Shown: positions 4,797-7,419 of the stretch, one piece after another
Layout: each line of letters opens with the position of its first letter
Position numbering within the stretch: the stretch's first letter is position 1
Assembly: GCA_021780625.1 (NCBI GenBank)
Contig: JAJXYI010000367.1
Location: 1-7,419 of the forward strand
Reading direction: 5' to 3'
Length of the DNA: 7,419 nt
Source: a bacterium
Lineage (GTDB): Bacteria; Verrucomicrobiota; Verrucomicrobiae; Opitutales; Opitutaceae
The notes under the pieces: generated by a model
What the model was told of the DNA's origin: nothing
Database searches by the model: none
The model's input: only the letters and a program-made list of their open reading frames with translations
Translations under genes and position numbers: made by a program

Positions 4797-7346
4797 ATGC
4801 TGAAACGCAACCTCTGGAAGCTCGTCTTGAGCTTGGCCGTCGTCGCTTGGGCGGTGTCCAACCTGGTGCCGTTCCAAGACCAGCCCTTCGTGTCCTACCT
4901 CCGGGACCACGTCGAGGCGAAGCCCACCGAATTCAACAGCCTGCTCAATGAGGCGATCGCGATGAAGAAGGCGGGCCAGGTGCCCTCCGAGTTCGTCGGC
5001 CTCAAGCAGCTCGGAGATGACCGGCGCATCGACCTCAGCCAGTTCTTCCCGCAGGTGAACCTGGAGTCGTCGCTCAAGAACATCGACAAGCGAAACGACA
5101 TCCTGCTCAACGAAATGCTCCGCCGTTCGAGGGCCCGGCTCCAGCTCGGTCTCGATCTGAAGGGCGGTGTCTCGTTCACACTGCAGGTCGACTCGAAGGC
5201 CCTCAAGGGTGAGGACCAGGCGCAGCAGAAGGAGAAGCTCGCGAAGGCGATCGACATCATCGCCTCGCGCATCAATGCCTTCGGCGTCGCCGAACCGGTC
5301 ATCCGTCCTATTGGCACAAACCGAATCCAGGTCCAGCTTCCTTCCGTGTCGACCAAGGAGAATCCCGAGGTTGTGGACGCGGTGAAGAAGCCCGCCCGCC
5401 TCGATTTCCGCCTGGTCAACCCGTCCCTCGTCCCCGGCCCCGGTGTCGAGACGCCTCCCGGTTACGAGATCATGACCCTCGATCACGAGGACCGCTCGGG
5501 TAATACCACCACGGAGCAGCTCTTCGTGAAACGCCTGCCCGAGATGGCCGGCGACGCCATCAGCAAGGCCTTTGTCCGCCAGGACATGTACGGCAAACCC
5601 GAGGTCATCCTCATGTTCACGAGCGCCGGTCGCCAGCGCTTCGCCGAGGTTACCCGCGAGATCGCCGCCGAGGGTACCCGCTCCGGCCGCCTGGGCCGGC
5701 TCGCGATCGTGCTCGATGGCAAGCTCTACTCGGCGCCGACCGTGAAGGAGGAGATCGACAGCGACTCCGCCGAAATCACCGGCAGCTTCACCGACCGCGA
5801 GGCTGAGAGCCTCGCAGACGTGCTCAACAACCCGCTCGACCTTCCCCTCGTCGTGAAGGAAAAGTACGAGGTCGGACCCTCGCTCGCGGCTGATGCGATC
5901 TCCAGCGGTATCCGCGCCTCCATTATCGGTGCGGTGGCGGTCTGCGGCTTCATGATCACCTACTACACGGTGGGCGGTCTCGTCGCCGTGTTTTCGCTGT
6001 TCGTGAACATCGCGATCATCCTCGGCTTCATGGCCAACTTCGGCGCGACGCTCACGCTGCCCGGCCTGGCCGGTATCGTGCTCACGATCGGCATGGCCGT
6101 GGACGCGAACATCCTGATCTACGAGCGCATGCGAGAGGAGCTCAAGTTGGGTAAGTCGATGGTCACCGCCCTCGAGGCGGGCTTCGACAAGGTCTTCTGG
6201 ACCATTCTCGACGCGCACATCACCCAGCTGTGCATCTGCGCGGTGATGATCTTCTTCGGCACCGGCCCGATCAAGGGCTTCGGCGTGACCCTCGCCATCG
6301 GTGTTGGCTCGACGCTCTTCAGCGTGCTGATCACCAGCCGCCTGGTGATGAACTACCTGATCGAAGGTGGCATCGTGAAGAAGTTCCCGATGCTCCACTT
6401 CTTCAGCAACGTGAAGCTCGACTTCGTGAAGATCGGGCGCCCCGCGTTCATCATCTCGTGGACCATCGTGCTGATCGGCGTGGTTTCGCTGTTTGTCCGG
6501 TCGAACCGCATGTTCGGCATCGACTTCACGGGTGGCGACCAGGTCACGCTCGCGTACACGCAGCACGTCGGCATCGCGGAAATCCGCAAGGTGGCGGACG
6601 CCGCCGGTGTGCCGGACATCGCGCCCACTTACCAGCAGGACCTCGCGACGGGCAAGGAGACCCTCACGATCGAGATGACCTACGGAAAGGCCCCCGTGCT
6701 CCTCAACGCGCTGCAGAAGGCCTTCCCGAACGCTCATTTCGATCAGACCGGCGTCAATACCCTCGGACCCAGCATCGGAAAGGAGATCGGGACCAACGCG
6801 ATCATCTCGCTCGGACTCTCCCTGCTCGCGATTCTGCTCTACATCGCATTCCGCTTTGAGTTCGGCTTTGCGATCGGAGCAGTGGTGGCAACCGTCCACG
6901 ACGTGCTCATGACCCTGGGCATGTTCGTGCTCTCGGGACGCCAGTTCAACGCACCGATGGTGGCATCCATCCTCGCCATCATCGGCTATTCGGTGAACGA
7001 CACGGTTGTCGTGTTCGACCGAATCCGCGAAGAGTTGCGACTCAATCCGGACGGCAAGCTGCGCGACGTGGTGAATCTCGCCATCCAGCGCGTGTTCTCC
7101 CGTTCGTTGATGACCAGCGTCACGACCTTCCTGGCGGCCCTCTCGCTGTACATCTTCGGCGGAGGCGTCCTTCAGGACCTCGCGTTCACCTTCCTGATCG
7201 GCATCATCACGGGCACGTTCTCGTCGATCTGCATCGCCGCCCAGATCTTCTACTGGTGGCACAAGGGTGATCGCAAACGCGTCGAGGCTCACGCCGACAC
7301 GGCCCCCACCTACGAGTGGCAGGGCACGAGCAAAGCCTCGCATTGA
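4797..7346 (+). CDS. secDF: Fused protein translocase subunit SecDF
   Basis: SecDF assists the SecYEG translocon in the inner membrane, using the proton gradient to pull exported proteins through from the periplasmic side. In many bacteria SecD and SecF are separate; here they form one 849-residue protein. SecD half: TM1 at about 7-25, a large periplasmic P1 region (26-365) with GLDLKGGVSF (118-127) and RINAFGV (158-164), then TM2-TM6 (about 374-512) with GMAVDANILIYER (432-444) and GPIKGFGVTLAIG (490-502). SecF half: TM7 at about 549-567, FGIDFTGG (573-580), a periplasmic P4 domain to about 665, then TM8-TM12 with GYSVNDTVVVFDRIRE (730-745). D436, D735 and R769 align with the proton-pathway residues D340, D637 and R671 of Thermus SecDF; the D735-R769 spacing of 34 is identical. 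The C-terminal tail is short and hydrophilic. The ATG at 4797 directly precedes TM1, but no Shine-Dalgarno site is visible. yajC lies upstream. Confidence 0.97.
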   Translation: MLKRNLWKLVLSLAVVAWAVSNLVPFQDQPFVSYLRDHVEAKPTEFNSLLNEAIAMKKAGQVPSEFVGLKQLGDDRRIDLSQFFPQVNLESSLKNIDKRNDILLNEMLRRSRARLQLGLDLKGGVSFTLQVDSKALKGEDQAQQKEKLAKAIDIIASRINAFGVAEPVIRPIGTNRIQVQLPSVSTKENPEVVDAVKKPARLDFRLVNPSLVPGPGVETPPGYEIMTLDHEDRSGNTTTEQLFVKRLPEMAGDAISKAFVRQDMYGKPEVILMFTSAGRQRFAEVTREIAAEGTRSGRLGRLAIVLDGKLYSAPTVKEEIDSDSAEITGSFTDREAESLADVLNNPLDLPLVVKEKYEVGPSLAADAISSGIRASIIGAVAVCGFMITYYTVGGLVAVFSLFVNIAIILGFMANFGATLTLPGLAGIVLTIGMAVDANILIYERMREELKLGKSMVTALEAGFDKVFWTILDAHITQLCICAVMIFFGTGPIKGFGVTLAIGVGSTLFSVLITSRLVMNYLIEGGIVKKFPMLHFFSNVKLDFVKIGRPAFIISWTIVLIGVVSLFVRSNRMFGIDFTGGDQVTLAYTQHVGIAEIRKVADAAGVPDIAPTYQQDLATGKETLTIEMTYGKAPVLLNALQKAFPNAHFDQTGVNTLGPSIGKEIGTNAIISLGLSLLAILLYIAFRFEFGFAIGAVVATVHDVLMTLGMFVLSGRQFNAPMVASILAIIGYSVNDTVVVFDRIREELRLNPDGKLRDVVNLAIQRVFSRSLMTSVTTFLAALSLYIFGGGVLQDLAFTFLIGIITGTFSSICIAAQIFYWWHKGDRKRVEAHADTAPTYEWQGTSKASH

Positions 7347-7419
7347 TCACGTTTCGTCCGGCCCGGACCTCATCGCACAGAGCCTGCCGCCCGGCATCGA
7401 GTTCCACCCGGGATTCCTC
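7347..7419 (+). other. 3' flank of secDF with a possible start of another gene
   Basis: No complete gene fits in these 73 bases. One plus-strand frame (codons starting at 7351) stays open to the window edge and reads like a real protein: SGPDLIAQSLPPGIEFHPGFL. The LPPG...PGFL pattern loosely recalls the N-terminus of AlkB-type 2-oxoglutarate dioxygenases, but this is a faint resemblance. No ATG is present in that frame; the candidates are a GTG inside secDF (7267) or the rare ATT at 7342. A small hairpin, GTCCG (7356-7360) with CGGAC (7364-7368), also lies here, 9 bases after the secDF stop. Confidence 0.2.

Noticed and set aside
4747..4803. Short upstream frame (GTG at 4747, stop overlapping the secDF ATG) as a possible leader peptide
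   Set aside because: It has no Shine-Dalgarno site, starts inside the second hairpin, and its 18 codons (VVRLRTRR...) show no stalling-type or signal-like character; a chance frame is more likely.
4677..7343. Very long (888-codon) minus-strand open frame covering all of secDF
   Set aside because: Its product is a low-complexity Asp/Glu/His/Arg/Gly-rich string with no recognisable domain, as expected from the antisense of a GC3-biased gene; the sense strand encodes a full, clearly conserved SecDF.
1..7419. Mobile element, CRISPR array, defence island or biosynthetic cluster
   Set aside because: No transposase, integrase, direct-repeat array, attachment-site-like repeat or compositional break was seen; the genes are standard core metabolism and secretion.

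Overview
The window looks like a stretch of housekeeping chromosome from a high-GC Gram-negative bacterium. LpxA implies a lipopolysaccharide outer membrane. A fused SecDF next to YajC, a long SpeA-type arginine decarboxylase, weak use of Shine-Dalgarno sites and strong G/C third-position bias together suggest Verrucomicrobiota, perhaps Opitutaceae. This placement is an inference from gene style; no marker gene in the window settles it. I saw no mobile element, CRISPR array, tRNA or rRNA, prophage or defence cassette.

Layout. The window opens inside the 3' end of a plus-strand gene of unknown function (to 536), followed at once by a GC-rich hairpin. Next come lpxA (595-1350) and pdxA (1354-2283), separated by 3 bases and probably co-transcribed. 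Converging on pdxA from the minus strand is speA (2314-4245), with 30 bases between the two stop codons. A short divergent region holding a 10-bp palindrome separates speA from yajC (4301-4672). A 124-base gap with two predicted hairpins leads to secDF (4797-7346). The last 73 bases have no complete gene but may hold the start region of another reading frame.

How the genes work together. LpxA starts lipid A synthesis in the cytoplasm. PdxA makes the pyridoxal phosphate precursor. SpeA is a pyridoxal-phosphate enzyme that opens the arginine-to-agmatine route to polyamines. YajC and SecDF form the accessory part of the Sec translocon, which uses the proton gradient to complete export across the inner membrane. 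The lpxA-pdxA and yajC-secDF pairs are the two likely transcription units; speA is probably transcribed alone.

I did not find a previously undescribed system. The points most worth a second look are the structured, Shine-Dalgarno-free leader of secDF, the palindrome between speA and yajC, the non-ATG start of speA and the unidentified first gene.
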